Of a DNA stretch of 39,255 bases, positions 31,550-37,826 are shown in pieces. Origin of the DNA: an uncultured Thermoanaerobacterales bacterium (lineage in GTDB: Bacteria; Bacillota; Clostridia; Christensenellales; UBA1242); NCBI GenBank assembly GCA_949840475.1, contig CATKXA010000001.1, positions 1 to 39,255 of the forward strand. Reading direction: 5' to 3'. Made by a program: the position numbers and the translations under genes. Below the pieces are notes generated by a model, which was not told the DNA's origin, searched no databases, and was given only the letters and a program-made list of their open reading frames with translations. Positions within the stretch are counted from its first letter, which is position 1; each line of letters begins with the position of its first letter.

Positions 31550-32278
31550 TTACCTCTTTGTTTGTTGTTGGCGTGCAGCTTCATACATTAATATTCCTGC
31601 ACTGACGCTTGCATTTAGCGAGTTGATTTTTCCTTGCATTGGAATGCTTACAACGCCGTCAGATATCTTTTTGGTAAGAGCACTAACACCATTACCTTCA
31701 GCACCAATAACCAATGCAATGTTGCCGGTTAAATCTGTTTTGTACATTGAAGTGCCGTCCATGTCCGCTGAGAATACGAAGATGTTTTGACCTTTTAATT
31801 TGTTGATAGCGTCGTTGATATTGTTGACCTTGCAAACATTAACATGGCTAGTTGCACCAGCAGAAGTTCTGATAACTGTTTCATTTACAAGTACAGAGTT
31901 GCGGGCTGGAAGGATGATAGCGGTTGCATTTACGCATTCAGCAGTCCTTATAATGCTGCCAAGATTGTGCGGGTCAGACAGTTTATCTAAAACTATGAAC
32001 ATCATTCTTTGGTCTTGATTTTGTGAATCACTAATAACTTGGTCAAGTTCGCTATAAACAAACTCAGTCACAACAGCGATAACGCCTTGATGATGACCAG
32101 TCTTGCTCATGCGGTCTAATGCTTGCTTGTTAAGTTGCTCAATTCTAGCACCTTTGTTTTTTGCAGCTTTGATAATTTCTTTAATAGCAAAATCGTTGCT
32201 TTCGGTTACGCAAATTTTTTCTATTGTTAAGTTTGAATTTAAAATTTCTTTTACAGGGTTTTTACCTTCTATAAACAT
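31550..32278 (-). CDS. rlmB: 23S rRNA (guanosine-2'-O-)-methyltransferase RlmB (TrmH/SpoU family)
   Basis: The 242-residue protein has the N-terminal substrate-binding domain (MFIEGKNPVKEILNS ... KTGHHQGVIAVVTEF) and a SPOUT catalytic domain with DKLSDPHNLGSIIRTAEC, LVIGAEGNGVS and IPMQGKINSLNASVSAGI, the three knot motifs. It methylates a guanosine in the 23S rRNA peptidyl-transferase region. It abuts mrnC with no gap. Confidence 0.95.
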   Translation of the reverse strand: MFIEGKNPVKEILNSNLTIEKICVTESNDFAIKEIIKAAKNKGARIEQLNKQALDRMSKTGHHQGVIAVVTEFVYSELDQVISDSQNQDQRMMFIVLDKLSDPHNLGSIIRTAECVNATAIILPARNSVLVNETVIRTSAGATSHVNVCKVNNINDAINKLKGQNIFVFSADMDGTSMYKTDLTGNIALVIGAEGNGVSALTKKISDGVVSIPMQGKINSLNASVSAGILMYEAARQQQTKR

Positions 32279-32668
32279 TTAGTCCTCCGCGATAGTCAGA
32301 TTTAAAATCTGGTCTAATCTTTCATTTTGATTTGTTAAATATAAGAAGCCGATAACTGCTTCTAGTGCTGTGGCATAGTTATAGTCTTGCACAGAATAGT
32401 TTTTTGCAGTGTGGGCTTTGTTTGCATTTCTTGCTCTACGGGCTATGTCTTTTTCATCGTCAGTTAAAATATGCTCGATTTTCTTGAAGGCATTGCTTTG
32501 AAACAGTGCATTGACTTTGTTCTTTGTTAACTGATTAAGCTTGTTAACTTTGTAGTTATAGCTTTGAACCATATTATTTCGCACAAAAAGTGTGTGAACT
32601 GCATCTCCAATAAAAGCGAGAACTAATGGTTGCATGTTCTTAATTTCTAAAGTTTTGTTAGTTTCCAT
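32279..32668 (-). CDS. mrnC: mini-ribonuclease III
   Basis: MrnC matures 23S rRNA in Firmicutes and is a RNase III catalytic domain without the RNA-binding domain. The 129-residue protein shows LAFIGDAVHTLFVR (~14-27), KVNKLNQLTKNKVNALFQS, RRARNANKAHTAKNYS and ALEAVIGFLYL, with the acidic catalytic residues in the first and last motifs. GGGAG precedes the ATG. It is first in the seven-gene operon ending with recR. Confidence 0.94.
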   Translation of the reverse strand: METNKTLEIKNMQPLVLAFIGDAVHTLFVRNNMVQSYNYKVNKLNQLTKNKVNALFQSNAFKKIEHILTDDEKDIARRARNANKAHTAKNYSVQDYNYATALEAVIGFLYLTNQNERLDQILNLTIAED

Positions 32669-32791
32669 TTTGCTCCCTTATATATAATAAATAAATTATA
32701 ACAAATAATATAAAGCTTTGCAAGGTAAACCTCAATATTTGTGCAACCTGTGAAAAATAAAAATCTGCCATTAAAGAGAATGACAAAAGTT

Positions 32792-32820
32792 TCATAAGTT
32801 GATTTTGTGTTTCATACACT
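32792..32820 (+). promoter_or_regulatory. sigma-E-like promoter of cwlD
   Basis: TCATAAG (32792-32798), 14-bp spacer, CATACACT (32813-32820). The -10 matches the Bacillus mother-cell sigma-E consensus CATACAhT. Only 6 nt separate it from the ATG at 32827. Confidence 0.6.
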
Positions 32821-32826
32821 AATGAT

Positions 32827-33546
32827 ATGAAAAAGTCAAGAAAGTATATTTTTAGTTTACTTAAAAAGGGTCAGATAATTTTTTGTATGGTTGTAGCACT
32901 GCTTGTAATTTCGTCGTGCATTGCGGTGGATATTGGTACAGCCACTGCTAGTAATGGAAAAGAAAGCTTAGACTTTACCATTGTTATTGATGCGGGACAC
33001 GGCGGCATTGACCCTGGCAGCATTGGTTACAAAACCAAGGTAAAAGAAAGCGTTATAAATTTGTCGGTTGCAAAAAAGCTCGAACAAAAGTTGTCCGAAA
33101 TAGGGCTTAGAGTTATCATGACAAGGAAAGACGAAAACGGGCTTTATGGCTTGTCGACCACTAATTATAAAAAACGGGATATGCAAAAAAGGCGTGATAT
33201 TATTGAAAAAGCACACCCTGACGTTGTTGTCAGTGTGCATATGAATAGCTATGTTCGGCACAATCTTAGGGGTGCTCAGGTGTTTTTTGATAAAACAAGC
33301 CCAGTGAGTGAACAGCTTGCACTTTTTATTCAAGACCAGTTTGCAAGCAAACTTGAAAAAAGCGATAAGGGTATTTCTGTTGGGGACTACTATATGCTAA
33401 AATGCACTAAAGCAGCTTCGGTTATTGCTGAGTGCGGATTTTTATCTAACGAAGAGGACGAAAAACTGCTTTTGAATGAGGCTTACCAAGATAAGATTGC
33501 TGAGTGTATCTTTGTTGGCATTGTTGGCTTTTTGAATTTGGAGTAA
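32827..33546 (+). CDS. cwlD: N-acetylmuramoyl-L-alanine amidase, CwlD-like
   Basis: This 239-residue amidase has an N-terminal basic region and membrane anchor (residues ~1-35) followed by an Amidase_3 domain: IVIDAGHGGIDPGS (zinc-binding His and nearby Glu in KVKESVINLS), VVVSVHMNSY (zinc His) and AASVIAECGFLSN (catalytic Glu). Length and topology match CwlD, which trims muramic acid side chains so that muramic lactam can form in spore cortex. The sigma-E-like promoter agrees, since Bacillus cwlD is a sigma-E gene. There is no ribosome site; the transcript appears leaderless. Confidence 0.9.
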   Translation: MKKSRKYIFSLLKKGQIIFCMVVALLVISSCIAVDIGTATASNGKESLDFTIVIDAGHGGIDPGSIGYKTKVKESVINLSVAKKLEQKLSEIGLRVIMTRKDENGLYGLSTTNYKKRDMQKRRDIIEKAHPDVVVSVHMNSYVRHNLRGAQVFFDKTSPVSEQLALFIQDQFASKLEKSDKGISVGDYYMLKCTKAASVIAECGFLSNEEDEKLLLNEAYQDKIAECIFVGIVGFLNLE

Positions 33547-33549
33547 GCG

Positions 33550-33789
33550 TTAGCGAGATTGCTTGATTTTATATTCGGGATTGCAGAGGTCGGACACCCT
33601 TTTGTCCATAAAGGTGGCTATTTTAAATATTACTCCCATGCTGCAGTTATGCTTTGTCATTACTTTTAGGTATGTGTTTCTACATATCTTACAGCCTTTG
33701 CAAAATTCGCCTACTGTAAGTCTTCTTGTTTTTATAAACTTTGCAATGAGGTCAACATTGATTAAATGTGCCAAATTGTTTTTGTACAT
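33550..33789 (-). CDS. small helix-turn-helix-like protein, module 1 (minus strand)
   Basis: The 79-residue protein contains LIAKFIKTRRLTVGEFCKGC, then KICRNTYLKV and IFKIATFMDKRVSDLC. The spacing of helices (an lt-x2-eF-x3-c-kIs-x2-ty pattern) resembles a diverged Cro/XRE fold with extra Cys. It is homologous to the frameshifted ORF at 34151-34380. It is transcribed from a strong promoter whose spacer is an operator, divergent from the XRE gene at 33902. AAAGGAG lies 10 nt before the ATG. Confidence 0.72.
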   Translation of the reverse strand: MYKNNLAHLINVDLIAKFIKTRRLTVGEFCKGCKICRNTYLKVMTKHNCSMGVIFKIATFMDKRVSDLCNPEYKIKQSR

Positions 33790-33816
33790 TGTGTTTTATC
33801 TCCTTTAACTAAGCAT

Positions 33817-33845
33817 ATTGTACGGTGCGTATTCGCACTAGTCAA
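33817..33845 (-). promoter_or_regulatory. module 1 promoter with embedded operator O1
   Basis: Minus strand TTGACT (33840-33845), 17-bp spacer, TACAAT (33817-33822). The spacer holds the perfect palindrome GTGCG-TATT-CGCAC (33825-33838), so a bound repressor would block RNA polymerase. Confidence 0.75.
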
Positions 33846-33852
33846 GTATTTT

Positions 33853-33872
33853 ATGCGAATAAGCACTACAAT
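33853..33872 (+). promoter_or_regulatory. module 1 second operator O2 and XRE gene -10
   Basis: ATGCGAATAAGCAC (33853-33866) is the inverted form of O1 (GTGC-k-TATTCGCA), with its centre 28 bp from O1. It abuts TACAAT (33867-33872), the likely -10 of the plus-strand XRE gene. No good -35 is visible for that direction. Confidence 0.6.
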
Positions 33873-33901
33873 ATTTGTTAAAGATAGATGTAGGTGTGTT
33901 T

Positions 33902-34105
33902 ATGAAAATATTTTGTGAAAGGCTAAAAGAACTCAAGCAAGAGAAAAAGTTGTCTAATGAAAAATTGGCTAAAATTTTGAATGTAAGTAGTTCTACAATT
34001 TCTCGTTGGGAGAACGGAATAATAATCCCAAGCATTGAACATTTATACAACATTGCAAGATACTTCAGTGTGAGTGCAGATTATTTGCTTGGCTTAGAAG
34101 ATTAA
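33902..34105 (+). CDS. XRE-family regulator, module 1 (plus strand)
   Basis: The 67-residue single-domain regulator reads MKIFCERLKELKQEKKLSNE, then SSSTISRWENGI (recognition helix region) and IARYFSVSADYLLGLED. It is a paralogue of the proteins at 24216 and 34493. The frame extends to a TTG at 33875, but AGGTG 6 nt before the ATG at 33902 and the family N-terminus support the later start. Probably represses the divergent gene and itself through the O1/O2 sites. Confidence 0.9.
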   Translation: MKIFCERLKELKQEKKLSNEKLAKILNVSSSTISRWENGIIIPSIEHLYNIARYFSVSADYLLGLED

Positions 34106-34113
34106 TAAAAGTT

Positions 34114-34146
34114 AAAAAATTCGGCTACGTGGTCGAATTTTTTGTA
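34114..34146. terminator. intrinsic terminator between the two modules
   Basis: AAAAAATTCG (34114-34123) pairs with CGAATTTTTT (34134-34143). Confidence 0.75.
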
Positions 34147-34150
34147 ACAT

Positions 34151-34380
34151 TTATATTAAATACTCAATATTGCAGAGGTCTGCAATTTTTTTATGCATAA
34201 AAACAGCGATTTTAAAAATTGCACTAATCCTAAAGTTATTGCCACTAAGCATTCTAAAAATGTGCTTTGACTTATCTTACATTTCTCACAAAATTGTTTT
34301 TTAGTCAAATTATTGTCTTGTATAAACTGATAAATAACCTCAGCTTTTATAAGGCAACGAATATTTTGTTGTTTTGTCAT
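34151..34380 (-). pseudogene. frameshifted helix-turn-helix-like gene, module 2 (minus strand)
   Basis: The first ~42 codons (MTKQQNIRCLIKAEVIYQFI ... LTKKQFCEKCKISQSTF) are homologous to the module 1 gene. At a run of five T on the coding strand (34256-34260) homology passes to the -1 frame, which reads RMLSGNNF, then AIFKIAVFMHKKIADLCN and IEYLI before a stop at 34151-34153. One missing base explains it; the joined product would be 76 residues. Without the shift the ORF ends at 34156 with an unrelated tail. Promoter, operators and the AAGGAG site are intact, so this may be a recent mutation, a sequencing or assembly error, or programmed slippage at the TTTTTA. Confidence 0.7.
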
Positions 34381-34421
34381 ATTTGGCTCCTTAGACTTTT
34401 AAAAACGTTTGTTTTTACACT

Positions 34422-34450
34422 ATTATACAACAACATTTGTTGTTGGTCAA
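34422..34450 (-). promoter_or_regulatory. module 2 promoter with embedded operator
   Basis: Minus strand TTGACC (34445-34450), 17-bp spacer, TATAAT (34422-34427). The spacer is the palindrome CAACAACA-TT-TGTTGTTG (34428-34445), the same design as module 1 with a different sequence. Confidence 0.8.
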
Positions 34451-34457
34451 TATTTTA

Positions 34458-34476
34458 ACGACAAATGTTGTAATAT
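34458..34476 (+). promoter_or_regulatory. module 2 second operator and XRE gene -10
   Basis: ACGACAAATGTTGT (34458-34471) is an inverted copy of the core ACAACATTTGT of the first operator, with its centre 28 bp away. It runs into TAATAT (34471-34476), the likely -10 for the plus-strand gene. Confidence 0.6.
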
Positions 34477-34492
34477 GTGTATAGAGGTAGAT

Positions 34493-34702
34493 ATGTATAC
34501 ATTTGCAGAAAGGTTAAGAGAATTGCGACTAGAAAGAAATTTGAGCCAGGCAGAACTTGCGGCTGCTGTAGGCAATAAGATTACAAGTTCAGCTATTGGT
34601 TTATGGGAACTAAACAAAAGAGTACCGAATTTGGAAGCTGTAATTTTACTTGCTCAATTTTTTGGCGTAACGCTTGATTATTTGGCGGGGATAGAGGATT
34701 AA
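34493..34702 (+). CDS. XRE-family regulator, module 2 (plus strand)
   Basis: The 69-residue protein reads MYTFAERLRELRLERNLSQA, then ITSSAIGLWELNKRVPNLE and LAQFFGVTLDYLAGIED. The recognition segment (TSSAIGLWELNKR) differs strongly from that of the module 1 regulator (SSSTISRWENG), matching the different operators. The ATG at 34493 is preferred over an upstream in-frame start at 34409 because of AGAGGTAG just upstream and the family N-terminus. The epimerase gene follows after 11 bp and may be read from the same promoter. Confidence 0.9.
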   Translation: MYTFAERLRELRLERNLSQAELAAAVGNKITSSAIGLWELNKRVPNLEAVILLAQFFGVTLDYLAGIED

Positions 34703-34713
34703 AGGAGAAAATT

Positions 34714-35721
34714 ATGGATAAGATACAAAAAGTTTTTATTGCAGGCGGGACTGGATTTTTAGGGTATGCAGCTGCTGAGCTTTTTCTAGAGCGAGGGGTA
34801 AAGGTTGATTCAATCGCTTTAGCGGGCGAGTTTGACAGCCTAAGTTTTGTAGACAAGCGAATGGGTTTAGTTGTTGGAAACTTGTTTGAAATGAGTGATG
34901 AACAGCTTTATCAGTTATTTAAAGACAAAAACTATGATGCAATAGTATATGCTCTTGGTCCTGATGACAGGGTGACGCCAAAAGCACCAGCATATGAGTT
35001 TTTTTATGAAAGACTTGTTAATAAGTGTTACAATATTTTAAATGCTGCAAAAAAAGCAGGAGCAAAAAAGGCTGTCATACTTAGTTCGTACTTTGCTCAT
35101 TTTGACAAGCTTTTAAGTGGAAAGCTAAGCAAAAAGCATGCATATATTAGAGCTAGAAGAGAGCAACAAAACAAGTGTTTTGGTTTGAGCGACGACAGAT
35201 TTAAGGTTTGTGCGTTAGAGCTCCCATATATTTTTGGGGTGCAAGAGGGCAGAAAGCCTATTTGGAAAGACAGCTTCTTGTCTTACTTTGACGGCTTTAA
35301 GAGTGTCTACTTCCCAAGCGGTGGAGCAACTGCAATAATAGACAGAACTGGAGTTGCTGAAGCAATTTATGCTTGCACAATAAATGGAGAGGGAAAAACA
35401 GCTTACCCAATAGCAACAGACAATATTTCATACAAAGAGATGCTTAAATTAATGCTGTTAGGCTTAAACGATAATAGGAAAGTTGTAACTATCCCTGGGG
35501 CATTATGTGCACTTGGAACATACTCTATGTTAAAAAAGCATAAAAAAGAGGGCAAAGAATCAGGACTATATTATCCAAGTCTTATGAATGGTATATTGAA
35601 CAAAGAGTTTACTATTGATGCTAAAAAGAGCATGGATGCACTAGGATTTGAGGCTCTTAACCTTACTGGGGGCAAGGACGCTAGGCAGTCTATAAAAGAC
35701 ACTATGAAAGCATTAGTTTAG
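34714..35721 (+). CDS. NAD(P)-dependent epimerase/dehydratase (extended SDR family)
   Basis: This 335-residue protein has a Rossmann fold with VFIAGGTGFLGYAAAELFLE (GGTGFLG, ~11-17) and acidic D32-type residues after the second strand. An AVILSSY segment replaces the usual S of the catalytic triad region, and KKHAYIRARREQQNK carries a YxxxR in place of YxxxK, so the classic Tyr-Lys pair is not clear. LELPYIFGVQEGRKPIW is typical of the family. The substrate cannot be told and it may be a divergent binding protein. AAAGGAG precedes the ATG. Confidence 0.78.
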   Translation: MDKIQKVFIAGGTGFLGYAAAELFLERGVKVDSIALAGEFDSLSFVDKRMGLVVGNLFEMSDEQLYQLFKDKNYDAIVYALGPDDRVTPKAPAYEFFYERLVNKCYNILNAAKKAGAKKAVILSSYFAHFDKLLSGKLSKKHAYIRARREQQNKCFGLSDDRFKVCALELPYIFGVQEGRKPIWKDSFLSYFDGFKSVYFPSGGATAIIDRTGVAEAIYACTINGEGKTAYPIATDNISYKEMLKLMLLGLNDNRKVVTIPGALCALGTYSMLKKHKKEGKESGLYYPSLMNGILNKEFTIDAKKSMDALGFEALNLTGGKDARQSIKDTMKALV

Positions 35722-35767
35722 GTATAGGCAATAAATAGTTGGATATACTTTTAGTAGCAAAAACTAA

Positions 35768-36094
35768 ATGGAAAGCAGAATGGACGATAGTAATTTTTAT
35801 CAAAGAGTATACGAATACGTAAAGTTAGTACCGCTTGGCAAAGTTACGACCTATGGGCAGATTGCGGCAGCGATTGGCAGACCAAAGGCTAGCAGAGTGG
35901 TGGGATATGCGTTGCATAAAAATCCGAACCCACAAGAGATACCTTGCCATAGGGTGGTTAACCGAGAGGGAAAGCTTACTGAAAGTTTTGCTTTTGGTGG
36001 AGCAAAAGAGCAAAAACGTAGACTTGAGGCCGAGGGGGTTGAGGTTAAGAAAAACCGAGTTGACCTCGACAGATATTTGTTTCATTTATGGTAA
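35768..36094 (+). CDS. MGMT-family DNA-binding protein with active-site Cys (single domain)
   Basis: This 108-residue protein is the C-terminal domain of O6-alkylguanine-DNA alkyltransferases alone: VPLGKVTTYGQIAAAIGRP, ASRVVGYALHKNP and IPCHRVVNREGKL. Alkyltransferase-like (ATL) proteins of this size usually have Trp where this one has Cys in PCHRV, so it could still accept alkyl groups, like short MGMT-type proteins. A second ATG at 35780 (Met5) is an alternative start; neither has a strong ribosome site. A terminator follows the stop. Confidence 0.88.
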   Translation: MESRMDDSNFYQRVYEYVKLVPLGKVTTYGQIAAAIGRPKASRVVGYALHKNPNPQEIPCHRVVNREGKLTESFAFGGAKEQKRRLEAEGVEVKKNRVDLDRYLFHLW

Positions 36095-36096
36095 TA

Positions 36097-36125
36097 AAAA
36101 AACCAAGCGTTAGCTTGGTTTTTCT
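36097..36125. terminator. bidirectional intrinsic terminator
   Basis: AAAAACCAAGC (36098-36108) pairs with GCTTGGTTTTT (36113-36123). Confidence 0.88.
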
Positions 36126-36136
36126 TAATTCTTTTA

Positions 36137-37015
36137 TTAATCTTTATATCTAGTTACTGCAAGGGCAAGAGCTCCAGGTCCGATATGGCAGGATACGCTT
36201 AGAGATAGTGGGTCAACACTTAGAATTTCTAATCCTTTAAACTCCGCTGTTACTTCTTCTTTAAACTTTTCAGCCATTTCGTAGTTATCAGTATGAGCAA
36301 TGCAAAGACCCATTTTGCCTTTTTTGTTTAGGTCTGCAAATCTTTCAGCAAGGTCTTTTTTAACTGCAGAAATCATTTTTGTTTTTGCTTGGTTCATATT
36401 CATAACCTTAGCAAAAGAGTCTAACTTTTCGCCTTGGATTTGAAGCACTGGTTTGATGCTTAGAAGTGTTGCAATAGCAGCAGCTGCTGGTGTAACACGA
36501 CCGCCTCTTTTTAGATATTTAAGAGTTTGAACAGTGATATAAATACTAGAATCCAATTTGGTAGTTTCTAAATATTCTTTAATTTCTTTAGCGGATTTTC
36601 CGTCTTCTGCAAGCTTTAAAGCCTCATAAACACTAGCTTTTTGAGTGACAGAAATACGTTGGTTATTAACGACTTCTACTTTGCCCTTGTATTCTTTTTC
36701 GTCTGCAAATCTAATCGCAGAAGAGCAAGACTCACTTAAGCCGCTACTCATAGGTATATAAACAATTTGCTCGTAATCTTTCAAGACTTTATTCCAAAGG
36801 TCAGTAACTTCGCCGAGTGATGGTTGAGATGTTGAAATTTTTACATCGCTTTTTAGTTTTTCATAAAATTCTTGTTGAGATAAGTTAATATCCTCGTAAA
36901 AATCTTCTCCGTCGATAATAAATGGCATTGGTAGAACGAACAAGTTATTCTTTGCTTCGCTTTGAGTGATGCCAGAGTTACTATCAGTTACAACGGCTAC
37001 TTTATTTTTATTCAT
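36137..37015 (-). CDS. DegV family fatty-acid-binding protein
   Basis: The 292-residue protein begins with the DegV signature VAVVTDSNSGIT and continues with LPMPFIIDGEDFYE, ISTSQPSLGEV, YIPMSSGLSES and LKRGGRVTPAAAAIATLLSIKPVLQI, which line the fatty-acid pocket. DegV/FakB proteins present fatty acids to the kinase FakA for phospholipid synthesis. AGAGG precedes the ATG. A palindrome AATCAG-AATA-CTGATT (37042-37057) lies in the promoter region and could be an operator. Confidence 0.93.
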   Translation of the reverse strand: MNKNKVAVVTDSNSGITQSEAKNNLFVLPMPFIIDGEDFYEDINLSQQEFYEKLKSDVKISTSQPSLGEVTDLWNKVLKDYEQIVYIPMSSGLSESCSSAIRFADEKEYKGKVEVVNNQRISVTQKASVYEALKLAEDGKSAKEIKEYLETTKLDSSIYITVQTLKYLKRGGRVTPAAAAIATLLSIKPVLQIQGEKLDSFAKVMNMNQAKTKMISAVKKDLAERFADLNKKGKMGLCIAHTDNYEMAEKFKEEVTAEFKGLEILSVDPLSLSVSCHIGPGALALAVTRYKD

Positions 37016-37041
37016 ATTTTTCCTCTCTTAAAAAATGATAT

Positions 37042-37057
37042 AATCAGAATACTGATT
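37042..37057. promoter_or_regulatory. palindrome upstream of the degV-family gene
   Basis: AATCAGAATACTGATT has perfect 6-bp arms around 4 bp. It sits ~27 bp before the ATG on the coding (minus) strand, where a repressor could act. The regulator is unknown. Confidence 0.4.
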
Positions 37058-37131
37058 TTTTATATTATAAAAGAAATATGAGTTTTTTACAAATATATAA
37101 TAGCCATATTTTAAATTTACTAAAAAAAGTA

Positions 37132-37168
37132 CAAAAAAAAGAATGGCAATCGCCATTCTTTTTTTTAA
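37132..37168. terminator. intrinsic terminator of the four-helix membrane protein gene
   Basis: AAAAGAATGGC pairs with GCCATTCTTTT (loop AATC) with long A and T runs. It serves the minus-strand gene ending at 37170. Confidence 0.88.
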
Positions 37169-37169
37169 G

Positions 37170-37739
37170 TTATCTCTTAGATTTTTTTGCTACTGGGATG
37201 AAAGATACAATGCTTGCTCCGATAGTTGCGATTAGACCTAAGATTGCACCAGCAGAATGTTTATACATTTCGCTAACCTTAACACCCAAAATTTCGAGAT
37301 TTAGGAATGAACAGTAACAAATTAAGCTGATGATCATGCATAATAGTGAAGCTAAAACTAAAACTTTGCCGATTAAGCCAACATTTTTACCAAACATGCT
37401 TAGAGCAAGGCACACTATAGCTCCAACTGAAAGTATAACTGATACGAAGTGAAGCCAAGCTGCTCCGTTAAGTTTAGCTTTAGTGTCTTCATTTTCTTTC
37501 ATGCCGTACAAAATAGTGTATTTTGTGAAAGCTTCAGTATCGCCTTTTTTAGTTGCTTCAGCGACTTTGTCTTTTGCACTTTCAGCACTTGTAAAGCAGA
37601 TTTCCATTGATGAAAAGCTTGCTTTAGCCTCTTCTTTTTTTGTAGTAATCGCTGGGATAAAGAAAGTAATGATGTTAAGTAGGCAAAGGGCGATAGCTAC
37701 AATACTTAAAATTGTTTTTAAGTTTGATTTTTTACTCAT
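37170..37739 (-). CDS. four-helix membrane protein of unknown function
   Basis: The 189-residue product has four hydrophobic segments (residues ~10-30, ~93-113, ~120-145 and ~160-182). The first two are separated by a ~60-residue extracytoplasmic loop rich in Lys, Glu, Ala and Thr, with single Cys and TEAFTKYTILYGMKENE. The C-terminus is basic (PVAKKSKR). The pattern resembles small Clostridia membrane proteins of no known role. AAAAGGAG lies 7 nt before the ATG, and it has its own terminator. Confidence 0.65.
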   Translation of the reverse strand: MSKKSNLKTILSIVAIALCLLNIITFFIPAITTKKEEAKASFSSMEICFTSAESAKDKVAEATKKGDTEAFTKYTILYGMKENEDTKAKLNGAAWLHFVSVILSVGAIVCLALSMFGKNVGLIGKVLVLASLLCMIISLICYCSFLNLEILGVKVSEMYKHSAGAILGLIATIGASIVSFIPVAKKSKR

Positions 37740-37826
37740 AAAATTCTCCTTTTAAATTTTTATTAATTTAATTATAAGAGTTTTAAAAAGATAATGCAAA
37801 AAAATAAATGCACTTTTTAAAAGTTT

